Below are positions 45,821-54,659 of a stretch of 58,102 bases of DNA, piece after piece. The position numbers and the translations under genes are program-made. The notes beneath the pieces are model-generated. The model worked only from the letters and a program-made list of their open reading frames with translations, did no database searches and had not been told where the DNA came from. Numbering within the stretch: the first letter of the stretch is position 1; each line of letters starts with the position of its first letter. The DNA comes from a bacterium (lineage in GTDB: Bacteria; Armatimonadota; Chthonomonadetes; Chthonomonadales; CAJBBX01), in the NCBI GenBank assembly GCA_021811565.1, contig JAJZOL010000199.1:1-58102 (forward strand). The letters are read 5' to 3'.

Positions 45821-47002
45821 TCATTGAAGCGCATTTCCTAAAACAATGCCCACAAGGCGTTGAGCATCCGCCGCCTCGATATCCTCCGGCACTTTTTGAC
45901 CTGTGGTGATGTAACTGATCGGTATCTGGCATTGGGTTGCAGTATTGAATATGGTGCCATACGTCGCCGTTTCATCCAACTTCGAGAAGATAATCTTGTG
46001 AACTCCCACACCTGAAAACTTGCTTACCTGCTCCATCATATCCATATCCTTTGTGGAGGCTGAGAGCACAAGATGTGTTTCGCACTTCGCCACCTCCACC
46101 AAGGATTGAAGTTCCTTGACCTGCATAACGTTCTTTTGACTGCGTCCGGCGGTATCAATCAATACCAAATCGCTGTCCTTAAAAGTCTGCAAAGCGGGGG
46201 CTACGTCGCTTTGATTATAGGCGACGCGCACAGGGATGTCTATGATTTGGCTGTAAGTTTTCAACTGATCCACGGCGGCGATGCGATAGGTGTCCACCGT
46301 TAAAAGTCCCACCTTCTTTTTCTCAACCAAAGCGAAATGAGCCGCCAGTTTTGCGATGGTGGTGGTTTTCCCAACACCTGTAGGCCCGATCAAAGCGACA
46401 AACTTGGTCTGTCCCGTGGTTAACTTTATCGCTCCGTCGCACTTTATCATGCCGCACATGATATCACGAAGAGCCGCCTCGGCAAGTGGAAGACGAGCTT
46501 GCGGTCCCCACGCGCTCAAATCCGGCAATTTACCAAGCATCTCCAGCGCCAATGATTCAGGGATGTCGGACTGCACGAGGCGATTCAGCAGTTCCGGAAA
46601 TTCAGAGTTGGCGTGAGAAGTGGGTTGCGTGGCTATCATCCCGCTATTCACAGCCAGCCGTATGGAATTAATTCCTTCCTTAATGGAACCGATCTCCTCC
46701 TCCAATCGGTTTAGCTTTTCACGGGTTTCCTTGTCATTAATAACGTGAATTGACGGGGGATTAGGGGCGGAAGGAGTTTGCACTGTGGCGATATCACGAG
46801 GCGGTTCCTTTTTCGCCGGGGGTTCATTCACGGAGATGCCCAATGCGGCGGTAATCTGAATGCGCTCCTTGCTGCCAAAGCCTAGGAAACCTCCAACCCT
46901 CTTTTTTTTGGTCTCTAGGATCACGGCTTCAGGCCCCATTTCCTGTCGGACTTGGTTCAAGCATTCCTTTAAAGTTTGCGCTTCATATTCCTTTATCTTC
47001 AT
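45821..47002 (-). CDS. flhF: Flagellar SRP-like GTPase FlhF
   Basis: 393 residues. The N-terminal MKIKEYEAQTLKECLNQVRQEMGPEAVILETKKK is typical of FlhF. A proline-rich linker is followed by the NG domain: GPTGVGKTTTIAKLAA (G1, 206-221), VDTYRIAAVDQLKTY (236-250), DTAGRS (G3) and SKLDET (G4-like). FlhF is a membrane-associated GTPase that sets the site and number of polar flagella. It lies downstream of flhA on the same strand, with miniature element copy 3 between them. AGGAGC precedes the start. Confidence 0.95.
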   Translation of the reverse strand: MKIKEYEAQTLKECLNQVRQEMGPEAVILETKKKRVGGFLGFGSKERIQITAALGISVNEPPAKKEPPRDIATVQTPSAPNPPSIHVINDKETREKLNRLEEEIGSIKEGINSIRLAVNSGMIATQPTSHANSEFPELLNRLVQSDIPESLALEMLGKLPDLSAWGPQARLPLAEAALRDIMCGMIKCDGAIKLTTGQTKFVALIGPTGVGKTTTIAKLAAHFALVEKKKVGLLTVDTYRIAAVDQLKTYSQIIDIPVRVAYNQSDVAPALQTFKDSDLVLIDTAGRSQKNVMQVKELQSLVEVAKCETHLVLSASTKDMDMMEQVSKFSGVGVHKIIFSKLDETATYGTIFNTATQCQIPISYITTGQKVPEDIEAADAQRLVGIVLGNALQ

Positions 47003-47027
47003 CCAGGAAATCGCTCCTAAATATTTC

Positions 47028-47116
47028 GAGGTAATTGCAAAATTCAGGAAATGTGGCTATTATCGCTCATTTCACGTTCGGTGATGTACTTAGAAATCGA
47101 ATTTTGCAATTACCTG
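47028..47116 (+). mobile_element. 89-bp MITE-like element, copy 3, between flhA and flhF
   Basis: Perfect 17-bp ends AGGTAATTGCAAAATTC (47029-47045) and GAATTTTGCAATTACCT (47099-47115), flanked by TTTC at 47024-47027 and 47117-47120. The core matches copies 1 and 2 in the same orientation. The position, inside a likely flhA-flhF transcript, means the hairpin would be transcribed. Confidence 0.88.
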
Positions 47117-47168
47117 TTTCTATAACATTTTCCCCGATTGCATATGCTGTAACCAACAGCCTAAATCC

Positions 47169-49256
47169 TTACGCGGCAAGCGCAGCGTGTGTCACGGTTG
47201 CCACGTTTTCTATCTCCATATTGGCAATTATTTCATTATATGCCAGTATCGGCAGATTCGGCAAGGTTCTTTCAGTCAATCTCTTGAGAGCCAAACGGAC
47301 TTGCGAAGAGCATAACAGAACAGGGGAAATCCCCGATCGTCCAGCCTCCTCAATTTGTCTAGACAGCACGGACACGAATTTTGTGGCTGTCGACGGGTCA
47401 ATCGCAAGCATCACCCCGTTAGCGGTCACTTGCACGGATTCACGAAACTTTTGCTCCAAATTGGAATCTAGCGTAAGAACATGCATCTTACCTAATTCAT
47501 CGGAATGTTGCTTGCAAATTTGCCTCGCCAAGGCTGATCGCACGTACTCGGTTAGTTGATCCATATCCTTTGTGCGCGGCGACCAATCGGCCAATGTCTC
47601 CAAGATGGTGCCTAAATCCCTAATGGAGACACGCTCTCGGAGCAGATTCTGTAGTACCTTTTGAACCTCGCCCAATGACATCAAATTGGGAATCAACTCA
47701 TCCACGACAACTTTGTTTTGCTGCGCCACATGGTCAACCAAGGCCTGAACATCCTGTCGAGTCAACAACTCATTGGCATGTTTTTTGATAACCTCGGTGA
47801 GATGGGTGATAATCACCTCCCCTGGCTGAACTACGATATATCCCGACATATCCGCTCGTTCTCTCATGGCGCGCGGTATCCAAAGCGCCGGTCCGCCGAA
47901 AGCCGGTTCCGTTGTCGGCACTCCTTGAACCGGCTGAATCACAGTTCCAGGATCCAACGCCAGAAGCATGTTGGGTGAGACCTCATGGGAGGCGACTACT
48001 TGGTCCTTGATCTTTATCACATACTGGTTAATCTTTAGTTGCAGATTGTCCCTTATCCGAACCATCGGCAGAATGATCCCGAGTTCCATCGCTATCTGTT
48101 TGCGCGCTCCGGAAACGCGATCCGCCAGATCGCCTCCCTCATCAGGAAGGGCGAGAGGAACGAGACCCGATCCAAGCTCTAACAACAGCATATCCACCTT
48201 CAGCAACTTCATTGGATCCTCCGGAGCTTTGGCAGGGGGTTGAGAAGCCTTGGCATCCATTGCCGCTTTCTGCAGTGTGGATCGCTTTTCGTTCCGTGAG
48301 AGAACCACGGCTGAACCGACTACAAAGGATCCCACAATGAATAACGGAAGCTTGGGAAATCCCGGCACGAGGAAAAGACCGATCAGTAACACGCCCGCCA
48401 TCATCAAAGGACGGGATTTTGCAAACATCTGCGTAAGGAAATCAGACCCCATATCGCTTTCCGACGCTGCTCTCGTAACCATCAACCCCGTCGCGGTGCT
48501 AATGAGCAACGCCGGAATCTGACTAACCATCCCTTCGCCAACAGTCAAAAGGGTGTATGTTTGCAAAATGGTAAGGGCATCGGAATGACCTTGCATCATG
48601 CCTATGATGAAACCGCCGGCGATATTGATGATGATGATGATGACGGCGGCTATTGCGTCTCCGCGAACAAACTTACTGGCACCGTCCATCGCACCGTAAA
48701 AATCGGCCTCGGCTTCAATCTGTTTCCGCCTTGCCTTCGCCACCTCCTCCGTAATCAAACCTGCGTTCAAATCCGCGTCAATGGACATCTGTTTTCCGGG
48801 CATGGCGTCCAAGGTGAACCGTGCGGCAACCTCCGCAACTCGTCCCGCTCCGCTAGTGATTACGACGAATTGAATTACGACTAGAATGAGGAACGAGATG
48901 ACACCCACAACGAAGTTCCCCCCCAGCACCACCGTACCAAAAGCCTTGATGACATTGCCAGGCTCCGCCGTGGAGAGAATAAGCTTGGTTGCGGCAATAT
49001 CCAAAGCCAGACGGTAAAGCGTGGTGACGAGAAGCAATGAGGGGAATACGCTGAATTGTAACGGCTCCGTGCAATTCAGCGTTACCAGTACGATGACCAC
49101 CGATGCGGTGAGATTGATAATAATGCAGAAATCCAATAACCAATCGGGCATGGGGATGATCAACATACCGATAATGAGAATAATGGCTATCGCCATGATT
49201 GCATCACTATGCTTGGAGATTGAATTTCCCATATTCGCCGGAGCGGGTTGGGGCAT
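47169..49256 (-). CDS. flhA: Flagellar type III export protein FlhA
   Basis: 695 residues. The N-terminal half has about eight TM helices with FlhA hallmarks (PMPDWLLDFCIIINLTASVVIVLVTLN; VFPSLLLVTTLYRLALDIAATKLIL; RFTLDAMPGKQMSIDADLNAGLITEEVAKARRKQIEAEADFYGAMDGASKFVRGDAIA). The soluble half has TIVQPGEVIITHLTEVIKKHANELLTRQDVQALVD and VLQNLLRERVSIRDLGTILETLADW. It is the gate of the flagellar export apparatus, in the inner membrane. AGGAGA lies about 10 bp upstream. No flhB or other flagellar genes adjoin. Confidence 0.96.
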   Translation of the reverse strand: MPQPAPANMGNSISKHSDAIMAIAIILIIGMLIIPMPDWLLDFCIIINLTASVVIVLVTLNCTEPLQFSVFPSLLLVTTLYRLALDIAATKLILSTAEPGNVIKAFGTVVLGGNFVVGVISFLILVVIQFVVITSGAGRVAEVAARFTLDAMPGKQMSIDADLNAGLITEEVAKARRKQIEAEADFYGAMDGASKFVRGDAIAAVIIIIINIAGGFIIGMMQGHSDALTILQTYTLLTVGEGMVSQIPALLISTATGLMVTRAASESDMGSDFLTQMFAKSRPLMMAGVLLIGLFLVPGFPKLPLFIVGSFVVGSAVVLSRNEKRSTLQKAAMDAKASQPPAKAPEDPMKLLKVDMLLLELGSGLVPLALPDEGGDLADRVSGARKQIAMELGIILPMVRIRDNLQLKINQYVIKIKDQVVASHEVSPNMLLALDPGTVIQPVQGVPTTEPAFGGPALWIPRAMRERADMSGYIVVQPGEVIITHLTEVIKKHANELLTRQDVQALVDHVAQQNKVVVDELIPNLMSLGEVQKVLQNLLRERVSIRDLGTILETLADWSPRTKDMDQLTEYVRSALARQICKQHSDELGKMHVLTLDSNLEQKFRESVQVTANGVMLAIDPSTATKFVSVLSRQIEEAGRSGISPVLLCSSQVRLALKRLTERTLPNLPILAYNEIIANMEIENVATVTHAALAA

Positions 49257-49369
49257 GCGAACGAGTTCTCCTGATTAAAAAATAAAAAAATGTACTCGAC
49301 TTATTTCTATTCCGGGTTATGACTTTATTATCGGCGAACGATCCCGCATTATATAGGGTGATTTTAAAA

Positions 49370-52027
49370 TTATTTTGCTTGAACCGGTATAATTTTAGAC
49401 GCCAAGGCGTAAGCCTCGCCATCCGACAAGGTCTCCGCCCCGGTCACATACAGTGAAGCGACTATCCTACCGCGGAACAACGACACTCTTGCACTGTGGA
49501 TGTCCCAGCCCAATGAGGAAATCCCACCGCATATCCTATAGAAAAATGATTTGTCATCCGGCGCGGTGATTTCTATGACGGTGAAACGACTTGCCAAATC
49601 ATTTCTAATGACAAGCTTTTCAACCAAGCCGCCAACTTCAAGATGCTTATGACGTTTGCTTAATACATCCGCAAGTTGCGTTGTTCCCAGCAAAACAGAT
49701 CGCAGATTTGTGGCAAGTTCCTTGCGTTTTCCGGAGGTAAGCTGCTTTCCTCTGTAATCAACATAAAAATTGTCTATCGCTATGCGTTCCTCGGCGGATA
49801 CTCGAGTGAATATTTGGGCGCTATGCACGTTTAAATCGGAAGCGTGAAACACCCCTGTGATCTTCGCCAGCAAGCCAGGCACCGGATCATCCTGAGTGCA
49901 TATGGTCACCTCTGTGAATGTGGAGTTTCTTTCATCGTGAAAATCAATTACTGGTTCGCCATCACGCGCCTTACGCACATAGAGTACATGCAATGCAATA
50001 TCACTTAGATCAACATTCAGTATGTAGGTTGCGGGCATATTATCCACATGCTCCGCCACTTCATCCGGCGGGAGGTTCTCCAGAGACAACTCTTTCATCA
50101 ACCTACGTCGTGCGCGATTCAAAGCGACATCGCTATATTCATCGGCCTCCTCGCCTGCAAGAACGCGTTCCGATCGCCGAAGCAGATCGTGGAGAAACTT
50201 GCCCTTGACCTGGTTCCATATCCCCGGCGCCACGGCATTAGTATCCGCGAAGGTTAAAATATAGAGCATATGAAGCCGGTCCATATCATCCACAATCGAG
50301 GTGAAATAACGTATAGTCTCCTCCAAATTCAAGTCTCTCAAACGAGAAACTTCCGCCATGAGAAGGTGATGTCTCACTAGGAAACAGACGTTTTCCGTGG
50401 CAGTGTCATCCCAGTAAAGACGTTTGCACACCTTGCGCGCCAGCGTTTCTCCCACTTCGGAATGAGGAATATCTGGATATCTTTTCCCTGCGTCATGTAG
50501 GAGTGCGGCGAGGTATAGCTGCTCTCGGTTTGGTATTTCCGCCATCACCTGCTTATACTCCTTTAACTCTTCGGGGATGTCGTGCAACCTTAAGTTATCT
50601 AGGTTTTTAATGACATACAGTGTGTGTTGCCCAACGGTATAATCGTGCGAGGGATCATAGGAGATCAGGTTCATGATTCCAGCCACTTCTGGAAACATCC
50701 ATCCGAGAATACCCAACGTTGCCATCTTTTCCAGCATATGCCACACGCCTCGTGGAGAAGCGAGTATACGCGTGAATATATCGGCTGCTTGACGATGCTC
50801 CGAGGAAACTGGATGGGTGTCCAGCAAATCCAAAATCGCTCGTTCAAGCGTGTCGCCAAACTCCAGTTCAAACCGTTGCGCCACCTCGCAAGCCCATATC
50901 ATCCACACAGGATCATCCATGCCGAGCAGGGGATTTGCCGGCACGATTTGGCGATTCACGCAGTCGATGCCAATGCCAAGAAAGATGCGACTATTCTCGA
51001 CACGCCGGAAGATATCTTCACATATGCGATGCAACGAAGATGCATGCAGATAATAATCCCGCATGAATATCTCCACGGGAGGATGCCCGTCGCCCACATC
51101 CTGGTGAGATTCGAAACCCAACGCCATGGACACCTCCTCCTGCCTTGTCACCACAAGATCATCCCTCTCAGTTCCGGTAATGGCGTGGAGCGCATTGCGA
51201 ACGCGAAAGATAAACTCCTTGGCGTCCTTCAATTTCCGAACCTCATCAGGGGTGACTTCCGCATCTTTCCCTAAAACATCCCATGCGCGCACACCTCTCA
51301 CATTCGCGGCGGGAAGATTTCTCAAAGCCTGTATCAGCCAGACGGCAGTGTGGAGATCACGTAATCCCCCCGCTCCTTCCTTCACATTCGGCTCGATTAG
51401 TCGAGGGGTATGTCGCATCTTGGCAAGCATGGATCTACGCTCCTCCAGCTTGTTGAAGATGAATTCCGCCGTGTTGAAGTGCAACCAAAAGTCGTTCTCG
51501 AACACGATGAAAAGACGAGGGTTGCCGGCGATGAGCCTTGCATCCATCAAACCCGACACTGTTTGATGGTCCAAGTTCGGACAATCCTCAATGAGCCGAT
51601 AGGCGTATCCCACCTCCATTCCATTGGCGTCGATGAATATACGTACCAGAAGATTGAACATCTCTTTGACGATCAGGTCAATGCTCCTGTCACCGTCCTT
51701 ATGCGGGATGAAGGTGATATCGATGTCGGAATGAGGACACAGTTCCATTCTCCCGTATCCGCCTGTGGCCACGACTGATAGGGGGATGTTGTCCATATCC
51801 GAATGTCTTCCCGTCCGGTATACGGCGATCTCTAGCATACGGCGAATGATGGAATCAACGTGTGAGCTATATTCTCTGGCTAGAGCCAACCCAGGAGAAC
51901 CATGCATGGCTTTTTGCTCAATATCATTCCGGATAGAACGAAGATGAGAGGATAGCTGATCGGCCGATTCCAGATGCGAAAGAGTGGGCTTGTTGAAATT
52001 TGAAGGTGTGAATTCCGGTATTGTCAT
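49370..52027 (-). CDS. glnD: [Protein-PII] uridylyltransferase / uridylyl-removing enzyme
   Basis: 885 residues, the usual GlnD length. The nucleotidyltransferase motif is ATGGYGRMELCPHSDIDITFI (88-107, with D101 and D103), followed by a GlnE/GlnD helical region (EPNVKEGAGGLRDLHTAVWL), an HD hydrolase domain (QLYLAALLHDAGKRYPDIPHSEVGE), and two C-terminal ACT domains (EVTICTQDDPVPGLLAKITGVFHASDLNVHSAQIFT; VIEITAPDDKSFFYRICGGISSLGWDIHSARVSLFRGR) that sense glutamine. It modifies PII to signal nitrogen status. Ribosome site is weak. A half copy of the miniature element lies just upstream. Confidence 0.95.
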   Translation of the reverse strand: MTIPEFTPSNFNKPTLSHLESADQLSSHLRSIRNDIEQKAMHGSPGLALAREYSSHVDSIIRRMLEIAVYRTGRHSDMDNIPLSVVATGGYGRMELCPHSDIDITFIPHKDGDRSIDLIVKEMFNLLVRIFIDANGMEVGYAYRLIEDCPNLDHQTVSGLMDARLIAGNPRLFIVFENDFWLHFNTAEFIFNKLEERRSMLAKMRHTPRLIEPNVKEGAGGLRDLHTAVWLIQALRNLPAANVRGVRAWDVLGKDAEVTPDEVRKLKDAKEFIFRVRNALHAITGTERDDLVVTRQEEVSMALGFESHQDVGDGHPPVEIFMRDYYLHASSLHRICEDIFRRVENSRIFLGIGIDCVNRQIVPANPLLGMDDPVWMIWACEVAQRFELEFGDTLERAILDLLDTHPVSSEHRQAADIFTRILASPRGVWHMLEKMATLGILGWMFPEVAGIMNLISYDPSHDYTVGQHTLYVIKNLDNLRLHDIPEELKEYKQVMAEIPNREQLYLAALLHDAGKRYPDIPHSEVGETLARKVCKRLYWDDTATENVCFLVRHHLLMAEVSRLRDLNLEETIRYFTSIVDDMDRLHMLYILTFADTNAVAPGIWNQVKGKFLHDLLRRSERVLAGEEADEYSDVALNRARRRLMKELSLENLPPDEVAEHVDNMPATYILNVDLSDIALHVLYVRKARDGEPVIDFHDERNSTFTEVTICTQDDPVPGLLAKITGVFHASDLNVHSAQIFTRVSAEERIAIDNFYVDYRGKQLTSGKRKELATNLRSVLLGTTQLADVLSKRHKHLEVGGLVEKLVIRNDLASRFTVIEITAPDDKSFFYRICGGISSLGWDIHSARVSLFRGRIVASLYVTGAETLSDGEAYALASKIIPVQAK

Positions 52028-52050
52028 TAAGATTCAATCTCTTATCATGA

Positions 52051-52070
52051 GATAATCGCAAAATTCGGAA
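52051..52070. repeat. Half copy of the miniature element upstream of glnD
   Basis: GAGATAATCGCAAAATTCGG resembles the family left end (GAGGTAATTGCAAAATTCAGG) with two substitutions and a one-base gap. No matching right end is found before 52192. Confidence 0.4.
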
Positions 52071-52192
52071 AAGAGGGTTGCAAATATACGATCATGTTAG
52101 TTGTAATATTTCAATAATACTTTTTTTATGTCGTTTGTACCGCAAACTTGCATTTCATCTGCGTTTGGCAAGGTCAATAATGAAGCAGAATT

Positions 52193-52972
52193 CTAAAGCT
52201 CCGCCTTTTTATCAGATGCAAACTGCGATGGTTCCATTGCATACAGAGCAATTTGCGTGCGGTCGCTCAGTTCTAATTTTTCCAAAATACTGCTGACGTA
52301 ATTTTTCACCGTGGAATAGGCGAGACGCAATTCTCGGCAGATTTCCTTGTTGGATTTCCCTTGTGAGATGAGATAAACGATCTGCCTTTCCCGCAATGTC
52401 AAAGAACTAACCCCTGAATGCCGTCTGCAATCCGTTTTTTCCCCTTGCAGAGTTAGAAGATATTGTCTCGCGAGACGATTTGCCGTGGAGAGTTCCATCC
52501 AATATTGACCTGCATTCACGGTTTTAATCGCCTGCAACAAGCAACTGAAAGAGCACTGTTTCCTTAAAACCCCGTGTGCACCCACCTTCAGAGCAATTTG
52601 CAGACAATCATCCGGGGCAGGGTAGGTTTCAAATACGGTGAGATCGGATCTGACAAACGGGGAGTTGGGGCTGATCACAACGCAACGCTCCTCGGGACAG
52701 TCCACGGTAACGATGATTCTCAAATCCTTGAAATTCGCGCTCAAACGTTTCAGCATTTCAAAACCATGCTTTTCAGGCAGTTTGACATCAGCGAGTAAAA
52801 CATTGGGCGGATTTATTGATAGGGATTGCAACGCCTCATCGACATCTCCCCAACTGCCCACACACTTAAATCCTGGTTCATATTGAAACAGAGAGACTAA
52901 CCCTTCACGCATGAGCGTATTCCCGTCAAGAATCCCGACCGTTATTTCATTGTGCGTTTTAGATGGTTGCAT
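52193..52972 (-). CDS. NarL/LuxR-family response regulator with atypical receiver
   Basis: About 259 residues (ATG at 52972). The receiver starts VGILDGNTLMREGLVSLF: the usual acidic pair is Asp16-Gly17. The phospho-acceptor is D62 (NVLLADVKLPEKHGFEML) and the lysine K138 (GAHGVLRK). Between beta-4 and alpha-4 there is an extra segment of about 25-30 residues (DCPEERCVVISPNSPFVRSDLTVFETYPAP). The C-terminus is a GerE/LuxR HTH (SSLTLRERQIVYLISQGKSNKEICRELRLAYSTVKNYVSSILEKLELSDRTQIALYA). DNA-binding looks normal; phosphorylation may be altered. Its cognate kinase is not in the window. It is 11 bp downstream of alr's -3' side neighbour gap, on the same strand as alr. Confidence 0.8.
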   Translation of the reverse strand: MQPSKTHNEITVGILDGNTLMREGLVSLFQYEPGFKCVGSWGDVDEALQSLSINPPNVLLADVKLPEKHGFEMLKRLSANFKDLRIIVTVDCPEERCVVISPNSPFVRSDLTVFETYPAPDDCLQIALKVGAHGVLRKQCSFSCLLQAIKTVNAGQYWMELSTANRLARQYLLTLQGEKTDCRRHSGVSSLTLRERQIVYLISQGKSNKEICRELRLAYSTVKNYVSSILEKLELSDRTQIALYAMEPSQFASDKKAEL

Positions 52973-52995
52973 AAATCCTTCCACTCCAGATAATT

Positions 52996-54114
52996 TCAGG
53001 AGTTGACGTATTTGCGCGGAACACGGGAGGTTAATCTCGTGGTGATATCGTGTTCCGTTGTCGGAACCATACGCGCCAAGTCCTCCGCCAAAATCTTGTC
53101 ATTAGCCTGCGCACCTATCAATACGACTTCCGAACCCACGGAAGCTTCAATGACGTGAGACACATCCACAACCATCACATCCATGCAGACTCTCCCTAAA
53201 ATAGGGCATCTTTTCCCGGAGATGAGCACATCGGCTTTGTTTCCTAGTGCTCTTGGATAGCCATCCCCGTAACCCACAGGGATGGTCGCAAGCCTGGAAT
53301 TGGTCCGTAGCACATGAGTACGCCCGTAGCTGATCGATGATCCAGCTGTAAGGGAGCGGATCGCGACGATTTGAGACTTTAATGTGAGCACAGGTTTTAG
53401 ATTTGGGGAATCCATGTCCTCCGGAACGGAAGGGCGAATGCCGTATAGTAACAAGCCCGGACGAATCATGTTAAGTCGCATTTCAGGATACCGCAATATC
53501 GCCGCGCTGCTTGCACAGTGCAAATGCTGTAAAAACGTGTCCGTAGCCTCCACGGTCTTGACGACGCTAAGAAATGTTTGAAATTGATGTAATGTTAAGG
53601 TTGCATCATCCTCCGGAACCGGGAAATGCGTCATCAATCCCGTTATGGTGATCCCATTTAAACGGTTAATCATATCCGCCAACTTGGACGCCTGTTCAGG
53701 AAGACATCCGCTTCTGCCCATTCCCGTATCGATCTCGATGTGAACCTTCACGTTCGATCTCAGCTTTTGCGCGGCTTTGCTCAACGCCAAGGCGGTTTCA
53801 AAATCTCCGATAATGGGTATGAACCGATGCAACACCACCTCTTCGGCATCATCACGCTGTATCGGAGACAGAATGCAAATGGAAGCACCCGGGGTGGTTT
53901 TCTCAAGTTGAATCGCCTCCTCCAAAGTGGCGACGCCAAGCCATTCGGCCCCCGCACGTACCGCCGCTTTGGATATCTCACAGGCGCCATGCCCGTATGC
54001 ATCCGCCTTGACTATCGCCATGATATTCGTTCGCATCCCGACAATTTGGCGCAATTCATGCATATTATGCCCCACAGCGGAGATATCAACTTGCGCCGTT
54101 ACACGTTCTTTCAT
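52996..54114 (-). CDS. alr: Alanine racemase
   Basis: 372 residues. The PLP lysine is K36 in MAIVKADAYGHGA. The substrate-side region includes HIEIDTGMGRSGC, MTHFPVPED, MIRPGLLLYGI and SSISYGRTHVLRTNSRLATIPVGYGDGYPR (catalytic Tyr) and RVCMDVMVVDVS. It makes D-alanine for peptidoglycan in the cytoplasm. The ribosome site is weak (GGAAAAAAT before the ATG). The regulator gene follows by about 20 bp on the same strand, so the two may share a transcript. Confidence 0.96.
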   Translation of the reverse strand: MKERVTAQVDISAVGHNMHELRQIVGMRTNIMAIVKADAYGHGACEISKAAVRAGAEWLGVATLEEAIQLEKTTPGASICILSPIQRDDAEEVVLHRFIPIIGDFETALALSKAAQKLRSNVKVHIEIDTGMGRSGCLPEQASKLADMINRLNGITITGLMTHFPVPEDDATLTLHQFQTFLSVVKTVEATDTFLQHLHCASSAAILRYPEMRLNMIRPGLLLYGIRPSVPEDMDSPNLKPVLTLKSQIVAIRSLTAGSSISYGRTHVLRTNSRLATIPVGYGDGYPRALGNKADVLISGKRCPILGRVCMDVMVVDVSHVIEASVGSEVVLIGAQANDKILAEDLARMVPTTEHDITTRLTSRVPRKYVNS

Positions 54115-54184
54115 ATTTTTTCCGAAAAGAATTGAAATTGAATGAAACTTTTTCTGTTTTCAAGTGTCAAAGTATACAGCAGCT

Positions 54185-54316
54185 CGATTAGGGGAAACCC
54201 TTTTGCCTTTCTCGATCTTTTATTGGGTTGTGTCTCATTTATTTGCGGCGCAGGCCCCCCCTACGAGAACAGGCGTTTTACGGAGGATGTCATCGTTGAC
54301 ACCTCCTCTTTTTTTT
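54185..54316 (+). ncRNA. Candidate small RNA (start uncertain)
   Basis: Inferred only from a complete terminator at 54282-54316 that follows no plus-strand gene. A TATACA hexamer at 54173-54178 could be its -10, with a poor -35 (TTTCTG, 17-bp spacing). An internal GGG-GAAA-CCC mini-hairpin lies near 54191-54204. No known RNA family was recognised. Confidence 0.3.
54282..54316 (+). terminator. Orphan Rho-independent terminator
   Basis: GGAGG-A-TGTCA (54282-54292) pairs with TGACA-CCTCC (54297-54306) with one bulged base, followed by TC and eight Ts (54309-54316). There is no plus-strand CDS upstream or downstream until 58043. Confidence 0.7.
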
Positions 54317-54465
54317 GGCTTAATTAGCGTTAATACACTGCGTCATTCTCACTCGCCTTATTCCACTCCTTGAGTTGCAATATTCTCAAAATAGCCACCG
54401 TCAGGGATGTGATAACGAGATGCTCGTAATCAGGATGATATAGATTATATCCACCTTCGGCGTCT

Positions 54466-54480
54466 ATTGCAAAATTCAGG
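54466..54480. repeat. Half copy of the miniature element
   Basis: ATTGCAAAATTCAGG is identical to bases within the left end of the 89-bp family and continues into its core (CAGG). No right end was found nearby. Confidence 0.4.
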
Positions 54481-54608
54481 TTGACCGAAAAATCAGGCGA
54501 CTTCTCACAAGATGAGTGAACCTATTCGGAATGTCACTTTCAGGTGTAGCTTAGAGAACATTGTTGCGTACCCTGCGTTAAGGTACGGATTATTTCATGA
54601 GCATCTGC

Positions 54609-54639
54609 GCATCCGGATGGGGTGATACCATCCGGATGC
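54609..54639. terminator. Perfect 12-bp hairpin after the cyclic-nucleotide-binding gene
   Basis: GCATCCGGATGG (54609-54620), loop GGTGATA, CCATCCGGATGC (54628-54639), 20 bp past the stop at 54660. Each arm contains the self-complementary CATCCGGATG, so cruciform or slipped pairing is possible. There is no T-run on either strand. Confidence 0.5.
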
Positions 54640-54659
54640 AATAAAGGAGTGGATTGGAG

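Larger units (their letters stand above)
54115..54659. other. Intergenic region upstream of alr
   Basis: 545 bp, the space between alr and the cyclic-nucleotide-binding gene. It holds a plus-strand terminator with no gene before it (54282-54316), a possible small RNA, a half copy of the miniature element (54466-54480), and a strong hairpin (54609-54639). Small plus-strand frames run through the terminator and have no ribosome sites. Confidence 0.5.

Noticed and set aside
7714-47116. CRISPR or REP/BIME interpretation of the 89-bp repeats
   Set aside because: Copies are tens of kilobases apart, not arrayed with spacers, and three carry 4-bp target duplications, which fits transposition better.
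54142-54373. Two overlapping 60-70 codon plus-strand frames upstream of alr
   Set aside because: They read straight through a strong terminator and lack ribosome sites.
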